From Sipunculus nudus (lineage: Eukaryota > Annelida > Sipuncula > Golfingiida > Sipunculidae): a DNA stretch of 64,000 bases. Positions 37,401 to 52,400 of this stretch are shown here, piece by piece; the first letter of the stretch is position 1; each line of letters begins with the position of its first letter. The translations under genes and the position numbers were made by a program. The notes under the pieces were generated by a model that was not told where the DNA came from, searched no databases, and saw only the letters and a program-made list of their open reading frames with translations. The stretch covers positions 49,565,519 through 49,629,518 of the forward strand of contig CM049306.1 of assembly GCA_026874595.1 (NCBI GenBank), in the 5' to 3' direction.

Positions 37401-40400
37401 TGATCTTCTCAAGCAGAGCCCTGAGAAACTGCAGCAAAGTTAAAGTTTGAAGAGAGAGTTCTTAGCAAAAGTTTGATACCTTCAGCAGCAGAGATGACAT
37501 TCTTGATGTTAGGCTGTGATCCGGTACCTGGGTTGAAGTTCCAATGCAGTTGTGAGAAGGGAGACCAGTCAATGGCACCTGTGGTTGTGAGAGGGGATCT
37601 TCATTCTTCACTCCAGCTGGAAGCATTGTCGGTTTTTCTGGCGCTGATGTGCTTGAAGTGAATCCCGGTTCATCCACCAAACTGATACAGGACCCGGTCT
37701 CTACCATAATGATATAGAGGAGGGGTGTGGAGATGTCCCCACACTGTATCACAAGCAGTTGCTGATGCGCGTGGCTGACAATGTTCCAAGACCAGTTTGA
37801 TGACAGCAGTCTTTATTCAATAGCAAGTGGTCTGGGACAGTCTCTCTCTCTGAGAGAGCCGCCCAGTCTCCCTGACTCACTCTCTCTCTCTCAGCGCACA
37901 CTACAGATAGTTTTGTTACAAAGCTTACATGTGACATATGAGATGTACATATCCATATTTCTGCATTTTGTCATAAAAGCTAAACCTTATTGGATGACTC
38001 AAAGTAGGTCACAATTACATCAGAGTTATAAGTTGACTTTATGTTTTGCCAGATTTTACTGGATGAAAGTATTCTGGAAAATCCCAAGTTTGACCTGACA
38101 TACATCCAGTTATAGTCTGACCTACAAGTCCTATTTGGAGGACAGTGCTTATAAACACATGCGGAGTCTCATAAAATAACATGTTTTAATTGTGTTCTAC
38201 CATTCCCTCATAAAGACTAAACACATAAGTCATTCTGTGTCACTATTTCTGTTTGTACAGACTTAAAATAGACCTTAATGGTTTGGTGTACTGTTCTCTA
38301 ATTAAATTGGGAGAGAAGCCTATATGTGTGTGTCTTGATGACTGGTTGTCGGGTGTCATCAATTATGAGAAGTCATTAATTGTTCAGTCTGACATGCCTG
38401 AAACTGAGCTTAAATTTGTGAAATATGAAATGTGAAATATTCCTTGAAATGTGTGTTAAGTCACAAATATGCACTTTCCTACTCCATAACAATACACATG
38501 TTATTGATATAATTATGTACCTTTCTAACTCCACAGAAAGAACTGAACATTATTAACTTGACATATGACTCCCATCAATAAGACACCTGACACCATTTTA
38601 TACCCTACATGTTAAGATTCATCTTGTTGACAGGTTTTCCTTTATCAGGACAATATCAATACTTAACTTTATCATTTCACTTGTATCTGTAGTCAGTGAT
38701 TAACAGATAAGTATGATGAACTTAAACCCTGGCATTATCATTAATTAAAGCCTGCAGAGATTCAGTCTGGTATTTTATATACAGTGATACTGATATCAGT
38801 GATAGATTATTTGGTTTGGTCCAATATATTGATATATATTGATATATGATTATCAGTATCTTTGACAAACAACATTGCAGTTATTTATGAGACTGACAAG
38901 TTTAATATAAAATTATTGATGACTATGACAAGGTTCAATGTAACCTAAGATGATGTTGCTTTTGCACACAAAATTGTGATATCCTGACTGTGCATTCCAT
39001 TTAGGATGATAGGGCCTACTTAGAATTGTGACACCTGTCATTTCAAAAACTGCACAGCAATGAGCATTTATTTATTATCCAGGAGAACTTAGTTAAAACA
39101 ACTTGTGTATCAAATATGAGAAAAAAACTTAGAGTACTTCAAAAGTTATGGGGTTCACAAAAGTTTTACATTTTGGCCAATTGGACCTTGTCATGGTTCT
39201 CATTTTTAACTCTTCTAGGATTTTGGTTAAGATAATTTGTTACAATTTCAGGGGAAAATATACAGTGCTTCAAAAATAAAATTCTGTGTTTAAAAGATAT
39301 TCTACAGACGACAGACAATGGGACTGATTGGGGGGGGGGGGGGGGGAGGGGGGTTGAATGGACATATAAACAGATACACAAGGTTTCAGGACACCAGATG
39401 CAATCAGGACACTAGATTGCTGCCATTTAAGTGTCTCAAAAATAAAAAAAAATTAGAGAAAATACAGATGGAACCACCTGTCATAAGCAGCTGATGAACA
39501 TGCTCATGGTCAATAAATTATGCCAGAATGATGCCATTTCACTCATTAGTTATTGAGATACTGGAGGTTTTGTATCAAAATTTTGATTATAATTGGGTAC
39601 TAAAACAAGCCTTATAGCTTGGAGGATACAGGTTGCAGTGACCTACTTTCTCGTTTGCAAGGAGATTTTTGATTGACCTCTCTGGATGCACAGTTAAAAA
39701 TTTTTAGGTCCAGCGGTTATGATTTGTGCCGTGCCAAAAGACGTCCAGACGGTCAACAGCAGGACCACGGATAAACGATGATTGCTATGAAGCTAAGCAT
39801 GACTGAAAGTCAGCTGAACTTAAAGGGATATAATCAGGAGCAATATTATGCCTTTTCTTTCACATTATCAGTTCAGTTTTGCTTTATATAACAGTTGCCT
39901 AGCAAAACCATCCCAGCACACTGTCTCAGTACCTTGCATACAGCTTTTCAACACCTTGTTATGGTTCTGCGTGTTGGGAAACACAGTCCATGTGTGTCTG
40001 TTTACCATTTCAAGGCCACGTTGCAGAGGTGCACTTGTGAGCCGCAACATGCGGTGCTTCAGCCAGCATTAACATGTATTACTTTTTTTGGGCCAAGTCA
40101 GTCAGGGCATCTCCTGATTGACAAGTGTTGTGACTCCCTGATGCACACAGCTCCATGCACTGTGTTTATGTTGACAGCTGTGATCGCACCTGGTCCACTG
40201 TTTATAACACTCATTTACAGGGGTTAGCAAACGGTTTAAAGGCAATATTTTGGCAAGTACAGATTTATTATGAAGGAAAATAGCTATTTTTGTGTTAATT
40301 CTACATGCTTTACAGATGATTAGGCTCCTTTAAAGTTAATTTGTCTCATGGTCTGGTTAATTCGAAGTGACATGACACTTCTAAGCAGTCAAGCATTGTC

Positions 40401-43400
40401 TTCTCACTCAGTTTTTCACTACAGACAGCTAATTTTACTCATTTCATAATGACATATGGCTGATCTCTAAGTGCCTCCCTTCATATCGCCACAGGGCATG
40501 TATACCGTGTATGTAACCATTGGCAAATATAGCATCAGCCACCTGCTGAAAGCATAAAAGGACGTCACATAATGTTACAAACTCCCCTCAAGTGTGATAT
40601 CCGGTTTGCTTCTAAAAAGAACATTTGCAAAAAAAATCTTGATATAATACCAGACTCTGCACAGTCCTATAGGAAAGACTTTTGTAAAGATTAAACCATG
40701 CAGAACAGCAGAGCCAAATATTCAGCTGTTCATTCTCACAACTATGGATATGTAATAATTACATATATATGTGTGACTATATTAACAACTGTTACACAAA
40801 GCAGAAATGGAATTTCATGATATGTGAGTATCACAAATACTTGGAGCAGGTAATGAGCTTGACAGAGGTATTGTGTCATTGATCATTCTTTCTGAAATAA
40901 GTCAGTAATGGATACCATGAAGAATACACAGTCACACATTCATACACTTAACAATAATTAACATACAAAGAAAGAGAAAATGGCTTGAAATTTACCAAAA
41001 TACTGTTAAAAAATGTGCCATTGTGACGATCCATTGAAAATGCAAATCAAATACTGTAGTATTTGCAAGTCCTGCCAATAGGTCCCTCAAAATCTGGAAG
41101 TTTTTTTTTAAATATACAGTGAATGAAGTGCTTTAAAGTACAGGTTTAATACAAGTCTGCCCTGTAGATAGTGGGTACTTTATCTGCAGATTAACCCTAA
41201 AACATTGAATCTTAATGGTGTTCATCTGTGTCAGCAGTCTGTACATTTCTTTGTTCGTCTGTACTGTAGTGAGTCCTTTAGTGCTACTGGTTTGATGGAA
41301 AGGTTAATGAGATACTGGTGAAAGTAAAAATTTACTAGATGTGAAAGTAAATTAGTTGAATTTTAATAGCAAAGCACAATCAGTTTTTGCTGCTCAAAAG
41401 GAAGGGGTCTGGACCCCCTCTGGATCCGCCACTGATATTCAAAAGAATTCATGCTATTATTTATCATTGTTTTAGAGTAAACCCATATTCTAAAGCTATG
41501 GCTGCAGCTTTCTGCAGTATATTTTATATACTTGTTGACTCATAACCATAGATGGGTAATATATTGGATGTGTGCATAGAAAACCTCTTGGGAGGGAAAT
41601 TATTGTGTGTACATATGGCATGTGACATCATTTTATAAATATATATATATATATAACTTCTGTCATTGTTTAGTTTCAGTGCAATTCCTCATTGGCAATG
41701 AACTAACTTGTGTATTCATGTTCCATTTTTCTACACAGTGAAAAAGCTTGGCTATACTTGCATCTCTTTCTTTTATTGATTCATATATTTGTGCGTGTAT
41801 TTCTGTTGCAGTAACAATTTTGGCCTCACTATTCAGTCAAACTGCAATCAGTAACTATTTTGGCCACACTATTCAGTTCAACCACAATGCCTGTGATCAT
41901 TTTCTGTGTATTCATGTTCCATTTCTCTAATTAAATAAACAGAGCACAAAGGTAGTACACCTGATCCTCATATGATTCAATATCAATAAGCTGAAAGCTT
42001 ATTCAGAGGCTTTGGGCAAACACATGGAGTGAGCAAATGATGTACCTGGTATGTGTTTTTTTTATTTTAATTATACTGGACAAAATATTTGGCATTTTGT
42101 CAGCTGGCAGGAAGGATACATGCAAATATGTCTAACCATTCTTGAAATGGTACAGATGAACAACACAAGTTTGGATTGCATAATACACCTATATGAATGA
42201 CATTTTTACAATGCTCATACATATACTGGTACCATTATATTATCTTTGAGGGGATTGAGGCAAGCACAAGTAAGCAACAATAACCCCTGGACTTATTATA
42301 ATGCCCCCCACCCCAAACAAAAAAAGTAATCCATGTAAAAAAAAGGAGAGGCGATTTCCATAGAATAATCATTTTTTGGTGGGTCCTAAGTCTTCAGTGT
42401 CACTGTCAGTGAATTACTGGTCAACAAATAAATCGCTACTGTCCATTTATTTATGACTGTGGTGAAAAGCCCTTTTATGATCAGGCATAATTGAGATAAA
42501 AAATATATACTTCCACACCTCCCACTCTCCCAACACGCATATATATCTGTCATCATATCTGAAGAGTTTGCCTGCTCTGAGAGATAGCATTACTTTGATG
42601 GCCACATTCCACAGTGGCAGTTATATACAGAGGTGTGCAACCTCTGTTTCTGTCTGGGAGGTAGTTTTCCCATATTCCACATGCAAGTATAACTGAAGAA
42701 CTGAAACTGGCTGTTATTAAAGAGACAATAGTAAGACAATTTAATTGAATATTTAATCATTTCCTTTTTTTATGGGGTCAAAATTGATCAGTACTTTTAT
42801 ATTACTATTTATATATATCACATCCTTTGCTGTCCAAAGTACAAGTTAATGGTGAGTGGAAATTATCTGAGGTAGCTAAATTGAACTAGATGATACTTGG
42901 GTATATTTTTATACTTTTTATATATTAACTGCTGTAAACCTGCAATTTTTAGCAATTGTAATGTAAATGTTAAACTGGTGTAAAGGATGCGGTTTTGGTT
43001 ATTGTTGTAACACAGGAATACACCTGGATTACAGCTGTTATCGAACAAGGGCCATAAATTGAGGATAACATATATCCTCTGTTGTGTTTTACTAGTAAAG
43101 TGTGGCATCAGTAGCAGAAGCGGATCCTGGATTGCAGCTGTTATTACATATTAAACAAGGGCCATAAATTAAGGATAACATATATATATATATAAAATCC
43201 TCTGTTGTGTTATACTAGTTTAGTGGAAGCAGAAGCGGATCCAGAGGGGTCCAGACCCTCTCTTTTTCTGTCACCGCAATATTTTCTAAAGGGTTTCAGA
43301 CCAAATTTTGTGGCCTGGACCCCCCTTTCCCGGACCTAAGGTTTTTCATTAGACGTCCCAGGTTAACACGCCCCCCCCCCCCCCCCCCCGACACCTGAAT

Positions 43401-46400
43401 CCTGGATCCACCCCTGAGTTGTGTCATAATATCTCAAAACCTTTACAAGAACGCACTGAATTCAGTTATAGAAGTCACATGATCAATAAGTGTGCCCCAT
43501 TTGGTTATCAATTGTGGGGCAGTTCATGAGATAAAACGTAAAAGATTTTACTTGCATCATATTTGCAAACATGAATTTATAAAATTTCATAAAGAAAGCC
43601 CTGGGTACAGTACTACAAACAGTATTCTTAAGTTAAATTGGGTAGACCTGCTCATTGGTTAGACTGCCAATTATTCCGACAGCCCATCAGACAACTTCAG
43701 TGGGTGGGTGCCCTACAGAAATTACAATTTCAAGCCAGCAGGCCTTCAGCTTTTTCACCCATTGTCAGTTTTGCAGTTGAGTCCACACTATCCAAGTCAA
43801 AGTACAAGTCGTAGTCCACAGAAGCTGAATCCAAGTCCAAATCTGAATCCTCAATGAATGCTCAACAAATCACGCCCACAATCTTGTATTTTAGACCCAA
43901 ATAGATAAAACTGAGTAATTTCTAACTTTTAAAAGAAATTGTTAATAGTCTTTTGATAGATTTTCATGTCAGAGTTTTTCCGGTTGATCAAGTCCTGACC
44001 TCAAGAGTCCTGGCAAAAGTCTGAGTCCTTGAAAAAGTTGACTCGAGTCCAAGTCTGTACCTGAGTCCAGAAGACATGTAATCATACACTTCAATACCAA
44101 GCAATAAATGATGAATACTTTTATCTTTTTTTATTTCATTTCAGGACTTCCATAAGGCTATCAAAATCTGATCATGCTCAGCTTACATAAGCGGTTGATG
44201 CTGCTAAAACTGATCGGGATCACATCATTTGTACTATCAATATGTCTGCTGTTGAAAAGCATATCAATAAAGAAGCCAGCTTCCTTTTCTCCAAGTAAGA
44301 TGCACAAAGACATCTCTGCTGATGCTGAGGATACAGCATATTCAGAGCATGATGGAGAGATACTTCTGTCAGATGGAGATAAGAGATTCCTGAAACTCAA
44401 ACAGGGAGAAGGCGAAGACACCATAGAGACATATGATGATGAATCAAATGTTATTCCTCTGTTCCCTGATGTTCCTCATGAAGCAGATGGTTCCAAAGGT
44501 GATCCACAAGAAGATACACCTGAATACTTCGAGGAGAGAGAACAAATAGTGAACAATGAGTTCAAAGAAAAATCAAGCTTAGATGACACTCATAAAAGTA
44601 CAGCTACTGCTTTTTTCCACCCACCGATCCCAAACACAGGCAAATTTTCTCATGGACATGGCAGGTTGATACAACCTAATTTTCAAGGCATTTTCCATGA
44701 TAAGCATATCAGAAACAGGGTTCAGGAGATAAATGGGACATACACGCAGAATAAAATTTCTCCTACCATTGTGAAAGATCTTCCAGATGTACTGACACCA
44801 GGTGGCACACAGAAAAGAATGGACTTATTGAAAAGAATTAGGCTAACAAGAAGATGGAGAAATAAAAATATCAAGAACACCAACCAGAGCACAACTCCAA
44901 AACCTAGAGAAAAACCATTGTTCAAGAAATGGCATGAGTATACAAATGAACAGTGTTCAGGGCATTTCACTGGCTACTCCTATGAATTTGCATATCTTAA
45001 AGATGTTGTGGTTACAAAAGAATATGCCATTGGTCAAGCAGGAGGGGAAGAAATGTCAAAGGTCATGGGTCAGGATGAGTACAAAGAGTATTATAAATTG
45101 TTATTCAAGTTCTATCAGCTTAAATGTGTTGACCATCCTAAATATTTTTTCAATGGTGAAAACCACCTAAACAAGTGGCTAAAAATTTTGTATGCTGACC
45201 AAATAATGGACACAAGCCAAATCAATTACATCAATGACCAGTTCACCATTGCAGTCACTCGCTATGAATATGTCAATCTGTATCATATTATGACTGATTT
45301 TTACAACGCTTTTCTTGTGATGAAATTCTTTGGAAGGACCAGGCTGGATACAAACATACTGATAATAGATGCTCATCCTAAAGGCTCCCTGGATCCACCC
45401 TGGTCAGTTCTTTTCAATTCATCCATCAGACTGAACAGTCTTCCAAAGGTGACCCTATTCAAACATCTTGTGTGGGGAATACAAGGATATAACAGCCCTT
45501 TGTCAAAGTTTGATGCGGACTCACTACCATATGCAGAGGAGTTTCGTCATTTTTTTCTAAAGAGTTACAATATTTCAGAAGGCCATATAAAGAACTGCAA
45601 TCAAATCAATATACTTTTTATCTGGCGAAGGAACTATGTGGCTCATCCACGCAACCCTACAGGATCTATTGGTCGCAAGATTAAAAATGAGAGAGAGCTG
45701 ATGCGTGCCTTGAAAAAGAGATATCCTTCTTTCCATATAAAAGGGATCCAGTTGGATCAGCTTCCAATGTATAATCAACTTAGAATTATCTCATCCACTG
45801 ACATTCTGATTGGCATGCACGGTGCTGGGCTGACCATGTCTCTATTTCTGCCAGAGCATGCTGGGCTTCTTGAGTTTTATCCTATTTACTATTCAAATTC
45901 AAATGTTCATTTTGCAAAAATTGCTCAATGGCGAAAATTAACATATGAACAATGGGTTAACCCAGACTCACGAAATGAATTGCCAGATAGGTATACAAAC
46001 ATACCACCTGAAGTTCTGCTCAAAAAAACAAAAATAATAGTTTCACAATTATGTCCAAAGCCTCCAGACACTGATTCAGAGGAAAATGTAATCTCAAATA
46101 ACATTCTATAGCTCCATCCACAGAAACCAGAAAAAAATTGTTCAAGATTAGCCATGTTTGGTGATTGAAACTATTATGCATGTTATGTGCCACCATACAA
46201 ATTCTCCAAAATTGGCATAAATTAATTCTAGAAATTACTGTGGATAAGATGGAATAAAATAGTAATTTTAATAAATGCAAACATCATTTACAAATATTTC
46301 CTGTATCATGGCCTTTTTTCCATTTGCTGAACTACTCATCCGAACAAAAAGAATTTATCAATGGGCAAAGAAAATATAAACTAGAATAGCAGCTGAAACT

Positions 46401-49400
46401 GTCAAAAGCCCTCAGCCAAAAGACCAGTGTGAATGCATGGAAACAGTAACAAGTTTGAAATATCTGTTCTCACACTGATGTATATCAGTACAAATTTCTC
46501 TAGCTTAAGTTGTAAACTTGAATGACAGAAGCATATGTTGTACCTATATATGTTGTACCCAACTTCAAACTTTACCCAGAATAAGTTGATATATAACTGT
46601 CCTGAAGAAATGAAGTACCTGTGTTTAATTCTTTCTGAGATATCCCACTCACAAGGCAAAACTTGGAAAAGGCAAAAAAATATCCATAAAAATTCAGATA
46701 CTTTTGGTGGCACCACAAGCCAAGTGCACCAGTTACACTTACAGGTCATAAAAACCTATAAACCTATCATGTTTCATAACAATCCATCCAGTGGTTTCTA
46801 AGGAAGTTGCTCATCCCCCCCCCCCCCCCCAGATGAGCTCTTGAAAAGATGATCAAGGTACCCACCTATATGAACTCTCCTGAGTTTTTATTGATATACA
46901 TCTGCCCTAAGATATGAAGTACCTGTGTTTTATCCTTTTTGAGATATCCCACTCACAAGGTAAATATTTAGGTCCAGATGCCAGACACTGAGAGGGATGG
47001 GTGGACAGCATGGGTGATGACAATAGCTCATTGGACTATATTGGACCTTGAACTACTGGAAGTCTTATTTCTTAATCTGGTTCTTATTCTAGAAAACAAC
47101 TAAATATTAGAATAAATATTCAAGGTACTTATTACCAGGGGAGGGTCCAGGATTTACGAATAGAAAGGGTTCAACCAATGAAGACTAATAACAAAACTTT
47201 AAAAAAAAGTGCTTCAAAAACAGGCAAAGAAAAGGGGTCCAGACCCCCTGTACCCCCTGGACCTGGTTCTGTTTACTGATAAAGTTTCACATAATTGCAA
47301 TTACAGTCGTAGCAAAATCATAGCAAGAACACATTATATATACTTTCAATAATAAATATGGTTAACCTTGTACATTTTTATGCTATTAAAATATCTGATT
47401 AAATTTTTTTAAATACTTCATGAGATAACCATGATTCAAAAACCTTTCATTTATGTCAAAGGTACAAGGTGATATTAAAATGCTTATGCTGCCTCTGCTG
47501 ATAATACTGGTGATGTACCTGCAAATTATTTTGGCTGCTGGATCACTTCAACTGATTGTTACACTGACAAAGTGTTAGAGACTGTGCCTGTGCAGTAAGG
47601 TTTGTGCACATTAACTCTGAGGCCAACTCTTGTAACCAAGTAAAAGTATAATGTTGCATGAATACATGTTAGAACAATTACATACCTGCTGCTGCCAGCA
47701 CAATTAATTTTTATGATGAAAAGCTTGGAAGTCATTTCTAAAAATAACAGTACGTTTATTGGCCTAGGTGACTTAAAAACTGATTGCACATGTAACAAAT
47801 CATACTGTGTCATTTATTGTTCATGCAAATATGGTGTCTATGATGAATGGAAATTATCATTGCTGTTACATACTAGGTAATGTGTATGTGTATATATATA
47901 TATATACACACCAGGCAATGTTTACTTTTTTCCTGCCAAAATATACTGCAACTTAAAATCATTGAGCATTTGTTCATGAAACTAGTTTATTATTGTTTTC
48001 ACATCCCATCTAGGATAAGAGTAATGGTTATAATTGTATAAGGTGTGAGGAATTTATGATTGAACCAAAGTTTGATCTCAAGAATTATATTATAATACTC
48101 TAGGTGATGAAGATGTAAGGTATACATATGTGTATTATATTTGCATATCGTCAGTCTCCAGGACATTGAAGATAACTGTCTCTTGCTGTAACTGTGGCTG
48201 TTTACCAAAGTACATTTGCAAGTTCAGTTATAGTTACATTATATAAAAAACTTAAATGCTGACATGAGGGTAAAACCTATCCACTTTTAGTGACTTCCAG
48301 TCATACTGCAAATTGAAATAGATTCTAAGGCTAAAATTTTAATTTCTTAGGTTTCAAAGGTTATGTAAGTAGGGTATAATTTTTTGTTTGTTTATATTCA
48401 GATTTTATTTTAGTAATAAAACTGAATGAAATACTGCTACATTTTTCTTCTTTTAGCCAAGGTTAGACATGGGATAATTCATATTATCACAGTACAGACA
48501 CAATTGTACCATATAAGTTTCTGAAATACATAGACATGCACAATGTTGCTGTGTGGACCACAAGAATCATCGGGGGTGGAGAAAGTGTGGGGGGGGGGGG
48601 GGGGGGGGGGGTTGCCTGTGAAGACACAAGACAACCCTGCAGCCACCTAGGACAGACTTGATCAAATAAACCTAGGCCTCCAGTGATTGTTGGCCCACAA
48701 ACCCTCAGATATCCTACAGAACACCATTACTTCACTGGTCAAATCTTGTATCCACTCCTCCAAATTTAACTATTTTTCGAGTATGCCATGCTTCCATAGT
48801 CAGGAGCATGCATTTTATTTTTTTCCAACTTTACTGTGAACTGGGCTTCTTAACAAAGCAAGCTTCTTTTTAAAGTGGGTGTTAATAAGTAAAATATGAT
48901 ATCCAGCTCTTCTGAAAAAACGAAAGGAACCTATGGGTCACAGCACTCAGCTGTCTATGAAGGTATTATTGTCCAGGCAGAAAGGTATAATTGCCTTGCA
49001 GATGGCAGAAATAAGGCAGAAAAGCTTAAAGACCAGCAGAATTGGCTTTTTGCTGGACTGAAATGGAAGATAAGTGGAAGAAAATTTAAAATATGCCTGT
49101 AGTGCTACTTTCTATCACATTTCATCATTTATATAGCTATAATGAATATGGTATATTAAAAACACAAAGTTACTCTAGGTACAACCTGATAAAAGCCAGG
49201 GAAACATAAACTAAAGGATTAATAGGGGTTCCCAACTGCATCACTCAGTCAATAATAAGACTGACTCAAACATGGTTATCTGCCTAAATAACTACCAGTA
49301 AACCAATCCACTCAAGCATGGCCCTCCCTCCCCCCTTCCCCAAAACACAATTTTTGTATAGGGCTGTTACAGGCTATGGTATTATGATTGTGATAATGAC

Positions 49401-52400
49401 AATACCTTTGCCTAAGAAACCATGTGTCACAAACATGGATCTGGTGTTCAGAAACTGACAGGCTCCGAGAGGGCTGTGTAATTCTTATTAAAGTCAAAAG
49501 GAAACACATGCATTATGTATACCTCAAACCTTCCAAGAGTCCAGGAACTTGAGGAAGTCTTTGTGATTATATCATCCTAGCCATTATAGTACTTTTATAC
49601 ATTTATAATCCATAAATTTGGACAAAATTAGGTTTAAAGCACATTTGGTGCCTAAGACATGCCTCTCAACTTTTTTAAATCAATATCGGGAGAAAGGCCT
49701 AAAATTTATAGCGCGAGTGAAGCGAGCAATCAAGCCCCCTCCCCCAAGGGAAAATTTTGTTAAAATATAGATAGATTTGAAGGCATTTTAGACATGGCGG
49801 GAGCCTAGAAAAGACTTTATTTGTAATCTACAATTTTGCCTTTGATCAGATTGTTATCTCGTTCGCTTCATAAATCAGGCACTTTTTAAAACCAAGGTGG
49901 AAATCTTAAAATCTGTAGTTTGTGTTTGAGTTTGTTTAAGCATAATGATTCGGATAATTTCTGCATTGAATGGTCTGGGCCAGGTAAAGTTTTGAAGCAC
50001 AGTCAGGTATTTCCTCTTTCCAGAATACTTTTCCTGGTTTTAAACTCTGTCTCATTCAATTTTCTTTGTGTGTATATACATAAGACAGTGTAACCCCACA
50101 CATTCACTCAATGTGACATATGCACAATGACTTCAACAATTGGATGTTTATAAAGCCTAATTCACATGCACACATTTACTCATGTAATTATATTTGCAAA
50201 TGAAGTAAATTAAAGCCAGTGAGTTAAAATCTTCATAAAGTTTATTTACATTGTGTTCACATGTCATTAATGTTACAGTATGCAAATTGACATTTAAACA
50301 CACTATAAGAGTTGAATAAGGGCCAAAGGACCCAAAGTTCTTGTGTGAATATTTCCTGTTTTAAGACACTATAGTAATAGAAACAAGAATTCTTCTATTC
50401 CATTCGGATAGGATATTCTGGAATGGGACAATTTTGACAAGTACTTTACCGACCGGTCTTTTTGCCTGAAAAGGCTTTAGTTTGAACTGCATGATTTGAA
50501 ATAGTTCCAAATCTGGGCCGATCAAATCCAACAATAAATGTCTGCGAAAGTTGTGAGAAAAATGTGTGTAGACTGTTTTCTTCAAATCTGCATTATGAAT
50601 GGGGCATATGTTATGATATATAGCCTATATGCTTCATTTTTATTACTTTTTATTGCTTTTACCAAGATGATATGACATACCACATTCCAAAAATGTGCAC
50701 TCTCTAACAGACGCTTAGCATTAAAAGAGTGACCCGTGGGTCATGACGCTCAGCCGACTGACATGTTGGCAATATGTCCTTGCACAGACAACTAATTAAG
50801 ATAATGTTGGTAGCATCATTGTTCATGCATACTGTAGATTCAGATAATATCTTGGGCTTAAAATTTGGTTGTTTATGAACAAAATGCATATCGTGGAGTA
50901 TTTGAATTGGTGGAAAGACTATGACAATTTTAGGAAATCATGGTTATTACATTTCCACACGCAAGGGAGAAGAGGACATATGTACACAGGTTTAGTATAC
51001 ACCGGTGGCTCGACTCAGATGCATATCACGAGATGCGCCTGTACCGCAGTTAATCGGGTTAGTGTTGAGCAAACAAGCTTCGCCCGATCCGAGCCTAACA
51101 AAGGAATTAATCAGCCGTGACCGACATGTGCCGGACGATACATCGGCTAATAGTTGTCACATCCGATACATCGGCTATTAATTATAACACCCGATCACAC
51201 CACATTCACAGGAAAATAAACCCTCACTTGATCGGAGGAAAAGTGAAATGGGACTGTCCACATGAAGGTTTTAACTTGTTTTAATCATGGCTGTATAGTC
51301 TCATGAGGCGCCTGTAAATCCCGGACGGGGCGGTGAAACAAGAGACAAGGTTCGTTTGGCAATCAACGTATCAACTATTAGGAGATTAAAAATTGGCTTA
51401 ATGGGAAGACTAGACAGGAATTTTACGTATCTGAAAATTTGCGGGGGTTAATTTGCATACAATAATTCTGCAACGCTAACCGTGACTTACGCTAACATTT
51501 AAGTATAACTATCGGCGATATTTGGAAGAAGTACCGCCTGCTCATTAATGGCTGACTTTTATGCAAGCAACTATATATATGGTCGGTAATTTTCGGAATA
51601 AGTTCAATTTACAGTAATGCAAATGAGTTAACTTGGCCCTTGTCTTTTAAGCCAATAGGGAGCGTACAAATCTCGTTTTATCTCTACTGAAAGAAGGTAG
51701 AAAAGGCCAGTTCCTGAAAAAGGTTGTGCCTCGCTCAGCAACTGTGGTTACGAACATTGGAAGATGTGTCCTGTTTTTGTCGTGCCAGAAATACCCCTTT
51801 GCGCAACAGAAATGCGGTATTGTTGTATTTCACCGGAATGTTGAAAAGAGGAAATATGGAAATATGTTTTCAGTTTAAAGTAAAATTTGATATTGTTTTT
51901 TATAAACATTTCAGGGGGCCGAGTTTGTGCACTAATTAGGGTAAATAATGGAATTGACAACAGTGTTTTATATAAATCACGTATTTTTATAGTAATTTAC
52001 AGGAAAAGTAATTCAGTACATTTATAATATAAATCAAAGGCATAAACATTTCAGGGGGCCGAGTTTGTGCACTAATTAGGGTAAATAATGGAATTGACAA
52101 CAGTGTTTTATATAAATCACGTATTTTTATAGTAATTTACAGGAAAAGTAATTCAGTACATTTATAATATAAATCAAAGGCAATAAAAAATAGTAATTAC
52201 CAAGTTTTGTACCTTTATTGAAAATTTAGCCAGCGATAATAATTATAAATAGATGAAGTGGAACACCAGCTGCCGTTAAGATGTTCTCTGTAGGCGTACA
52301 TGTGATTTTTTGATCGTTGGAATCATGAATTCATGGATTACCTTGATCCACGAAAACCACGAAAATAAAAACCCCAACTAATATTTCTGAATCTACAGTA

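Larger units (their letters stand above)
34080..38491. mobile_element. LTR retroelement without recognisable enzymes, 4.4 kb
   Basis: Two nearly identical LTRs bracket 2.87 kb of internal DNA. The candidate target duplication ATACA lies at 34074-34078 (one base before the LTR) and 38492-38496. No reverse transcriptase, RNase H, protease or integrase motif is visible in any frame, so it fits the 'large retrotransposon derivative' type. Orientation is uncertain. A minus-strand AATAAA inside the LTR (about 34170-34175) and minus-strand short ORFs argue for minus, but a purine tract (gaggagggg) directly before 37726 would suit plus. Confidence 0.85.

Noticed and set aside
48896-49102. 68-codon ORF ([20 protein letters not shown]...)
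   Set aside because: No recognised domain, no splice context. The local phrase cctatgggtcacagcactca resembles a decayed type-1 start, so it is probably repeat-derived.
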